Source: an uncultured bacterium
GTDB taxonomy: Bacteria > Patescibacteriota > Patescibacteriia > CAIQCM01
Direction: 5' to 3'
Length of the DNA stretch: 13,531 nt
NCBI GenBank assembly: GCA_903870305.1
Contig: CAIQCM010000119.1
Coordinates: 1 to 13,531 of the forward strand
Positions 12,097 to 13,531 of the stretch are shown in pieces. The position numbers were made by a program, and so were the translations under genes. Numbering within the stretch: position 1 is the first letter of the stretch; every line of letters begins with the position of its first letter. Under the pieces are notes generated by a model. It did not search any database. It was not told the origin of the DNA and worked only from the letters and a program-made list of their open reading frames with translations.

Positions 12097-12756
12097 ATGT
12101 CCGGACGCGCAACTCGTCACACGAAACTAAAAACTCGCCGCGCCCTCGGTCTGATTGAGACCTTGGCGGCGATGGGTATTTTGGTCATGGCGGTGACTCC
12201 GCTCATGGGCATGGTCATTTCCGCCGGCGCTTCGCGAACCTCGAACGAATACATGACCGTCGCGGCAAATTTGGCTCGCGAAGGCATCGAGGTCGTGGTG
12301 GCGAAACGGAACAACAACTGGATCAACGACGCCGCTTTTGACGCCGGCATGTATATCGGCTCCGGTGCGACCTCGGATTACACTTTTGGCTTGGCTTTTG
12401 ATCCGTCGACATCTTTGTGGTCGTTCGTGAATAACCCCTTGGGAGGGGCGCCCAGCGCCATCACCGACGCCTTGGCCAAGGTCTATGTGTATACCTCCGG
12501 CGCGAACGCCGGACTCATGGCGCAAGGAACCGTGGCTGTTCCCCAGCCGGCCGGCACAAGCGTGACCAAATACAGCCGCCTCGTCACGCTGGACGCGATT
12601 TGCTGGGACGGATCGGTTGAATCGATCGCCCAATCCGGTTTTGATTGCGGCGCCAACACTAAAATAGGCGTCCGGGTCACCTCGACGGTGCAATGGCCGG
12701 ACAAAGGTCAGAATCACAATATTTCCGCCGTCGAAACAATTTATGATTGGAGATAA
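12097..12756 (+). CDS. PilV/GspI-like minor pilin
   Basis: The protein is 219 aa from ATG 12097, one base after the previous stop. A TTG at 12079 would extend it but overlaps the upstream gene. The leader is basic (16 residues, ending KTRRA) and is followed by LGLIETLAAMGILV, with Glu at +5 if cut after A16. As in the preceding gene, the -1 residue is Ala. The motif LIETLAAMGIL and the 'AANLAREGIEVVVAKRNNNW' segment after the helix are typical of PilV/GspI-like pseudopilins. The globular domain has two cysteines. It is part of the pilD-minor pilin operon and overlaps the following gene by 14 nt. It probably belongs to the minor pilin priming complex. Confidence 0.87.
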   Translation: MSGRATRHTKLKTRRALGLIETLAAMGILVMAVTPLMGMVISAGASRTSNEYMTVAANLAREGIEVVVAKRNNNWINDAAFDAGMYIGSGATSDYTFGLAFDPSTSLWSFVNNPLGGAPSAITDALAKVYVYTSGANAGLMAQGTVAVPQPAGTSVTKYSRLVTLDAICWDGSVESIAQSGFDCGANTKIGVRVTSTVQWPDKGQNHNISAVETIYDWR

Positions 12757-13360
12757 AAAAATAAGGATCCGCCGCGGTTTTACGCTAATTGAAGCGCTCA
12801 TCACGATGGCGATCTTTTCGGTCATGATGATCGCCTTTAGCGATATTTACACGCAGAACATGCACTATGCGCGGCAAATAATCGTGCGTGCCAAACTCCA
12901 GGCCGATGCACGCGCTTCGCTTGAAGCGCTCGCGCGCGCTGTTCGCGTTTCCAATATCGACTATACGTATTACGCGGGCACGTTGCCGGTGCAACCAATG
13001 ACGACGCTCGCGCTTGTTAATCCGAGAACCGGCGACAAAAGCCGCATTTGGCTCGATGCCACGCCGAGCGAATGCTATAGCGACGGCAATAATTGCATTA
13101 ACGTAACCACCGACAACGGGGTAACCTGGGCGCCGCTTTCGCCCAAAGGCGTCAGCCTTGATAACCTTAAGTTTTACGTCACACCGAACATGGATCCGTA
13201 CAATTTTAATCAATCAACGGGACAATACGATTCCAACGCTCAGCCGATCGTTACGATCGTCGCGCAATTCCACGGCCAAGGGCTGAGCGCCAACGACGCG
13301 GCCGACCGGTGGGTCTACGCGCTTCAAACCACCGTCACCCCGCGGCTGTATTTGCGGTGA
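12743..13360 (+). CDS. PilW/GspJ-like minor pilin
   Basis: The protein is 205 aa. The leader MIGDKKIRIRRG is followed by FTLIEALITMAIFSVMM, with canonical cleavage after G12 and Glu at +5. The helix continues into 'RASLEALARAVRVSNIDY', the pattern of PilW/GspJ-type minor pilins. A beta-rich C-terminal domain follows, with two closely spaced cysteines (SECYSDGNNCINV). The start overlaps the PilV-like gene by 14 nt, without a ribosome-binding site, so translational coupling is likely. The order GspH/FimT-like, PilV-like, PilW-like, PilX-like is the usual minor pilin gene order, which supports the naming. Confidence 0.87.
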   Translation: MIGDKKIRIRRGFTLIEALITMAIFSVMMIAFSDIYTQNMHYARQIIVRAKLQADARASLEALARAVRVSNIDYTYYAGTLPVQPMTTLALVNPRTGDKSRIWLDATPSECYSDGNNCINVTTDNGVTWAPLSPKGVSLDNLKFYVTPNMDPYNFNQSTGQYDSNAQPIVTIVAQFHGQGLSANDAADRWVYALQTTVTPRLYLR

Positions 13361-13365
13361 TATTT

Positions 13366-13451
13366 ATGAACAATGAACAACGCACAATGAACAATTCACG
13401 TTCCATCCGAACAGGATCGGATTTGTTCATCGTTCATCGTTCATCGTTCAC
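13366..13451. repeat. Palindrome of tandem 7-nt words in the PilX-like leader region
   Basis: The left arm has heptads ATGAACA at 13366, 13373 and 13387 plus a decayed one (ACGCACA, 13380). The right arm has TGTTCAT (13424), CGTTCAT (13431, 13438) and CGTTCAC (13445). The core is a hairpin, ATCCGA (13405-13410) with TCGGAT (13417-13422) and an ACAGGA loop. A ~10-nt stretch (13395-13404) is unpaired. It is the same design as 5137-5219, which also has ATCCG/CGGAT at the inner end of its arms. Confidence 0.88.
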
Positions 13452-13531
13452 CCGGCGCGGCAGCACCTTGCTCATGGCGCTTTTGATCATGACGACGATG
13501 CTTGCGGTCGGGCTTTCGGTCGGTCAGATCA
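13366..13531 (+). CDS. PilX/GspK-like minor pilin, N-terminal part (cut by the window end)
   Basis: Only 55 codons are visible. The hydrophobic helix STLLMALLIMTTMLAVGLSV follows the basic RRG, with cleavage expected after G32. Met replaces Glu at +5, as is common in PilX/GspK relatives that cap the minor pilin complex. The start ATG 13366 lies 5 nt after the previous stop, behind GGTGAT, a match to the 16S anti-Shine-Dalgarno region. With that start, the first 28 residues are encoded by a 7-nt-word palindrome. A TTG at 13423 is an alternative, giving a more normal 13-residue leader and leaving half of the palindrome untranslated. Confidence 0.75.
   Translation, partial: MNNEQRTMNNSRSIRTGSDLFIVHRSSFTRRGSTLLMALLIMTTMLAVGLSVGQI

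Overview
The window looks like a chromosomal segment of a Candidate Phyla Radiation (Patescibacteria, probably Parcubacteria-like) bacterium. I infer this from the compact gene layout, the large repetitive surface protein built of 'GGNVGIGTTTP' blocks, the small type IV pilus locus with several pilins, and the short AT-rich inverted-repeat elements at gene borders. TGA is a true stop here (it ends the genes at 1950, 5130 and 13360), so the UGA-Gly recoding of Gracilibacteria and Absconditabacteria does not apply. No 16S or other lineage marker is present, so the placement is tentative.

Layout. 1-1950: 3' end of a repetitive exported surface or fibre-like protein, followed by a good intrinsic terminator. 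2113-3546: cysS (cysteinyl-tRNA synthetase), convergent with 3687-4625 (minus strand), a CorA-like transporter. The gap between them is filled by a three-hairpin composite repeat element. 4625-4660: a 36-bp divergent promoter region that appears to make two leaderless mRNAs. 4660-5130: an unknown acidic/amphipathic protein. 5137-5219: a palindrome made of tandem 7-nt words. 5225-7762: a membrane-anchored VirD4/TraG-type ATPase. 7765-7902: a second copy, in inverted orientation, of the composite element. 7928-9142: pilC. 9277-9852 and 10091-10663: two duplicated major-pilin-like genes, each with its own promoter, leader and terminator. 10703-13531: a tightly overlapping operon of pilD (prepilin peptidase) and four minor pilins (GspH/FimT-, PilV-, PilW- and PilX-like, the last one cut by the window edge).

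How it fits together. PilD processes the pilins and minor pilins. PilC is the inner-membrane platform. The minor pilins probably prime or tip the pilus, and the two pilins build the fibre. No PilB or PilT motor is visible. The gene directly upstream of pilC is instead a VirD4/TraG-type ATPase, which hints at a link between the pilus and DNA transport. Nearly all exported proteins here carry an even number of periplasmic or extracellular cysteines, which suggests disulfide stabilisation.

The most unusual material is non-coding. (i) Two related composite elements at 3545-3688 and 7765-7902 have matching hairpin, spacer and palindrome order. (ii) Two palindromes built of 7-nt tandem words lie at 5137-5219 and 13366-13451, the latter translated in frame as the leader of a pilin. 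(iii) Extended -10 promoters sit exactly 7 nt before start codons. In the pilD case the promoter and start codon are folded into the two arms of the upstream gene's terminator hairpin.
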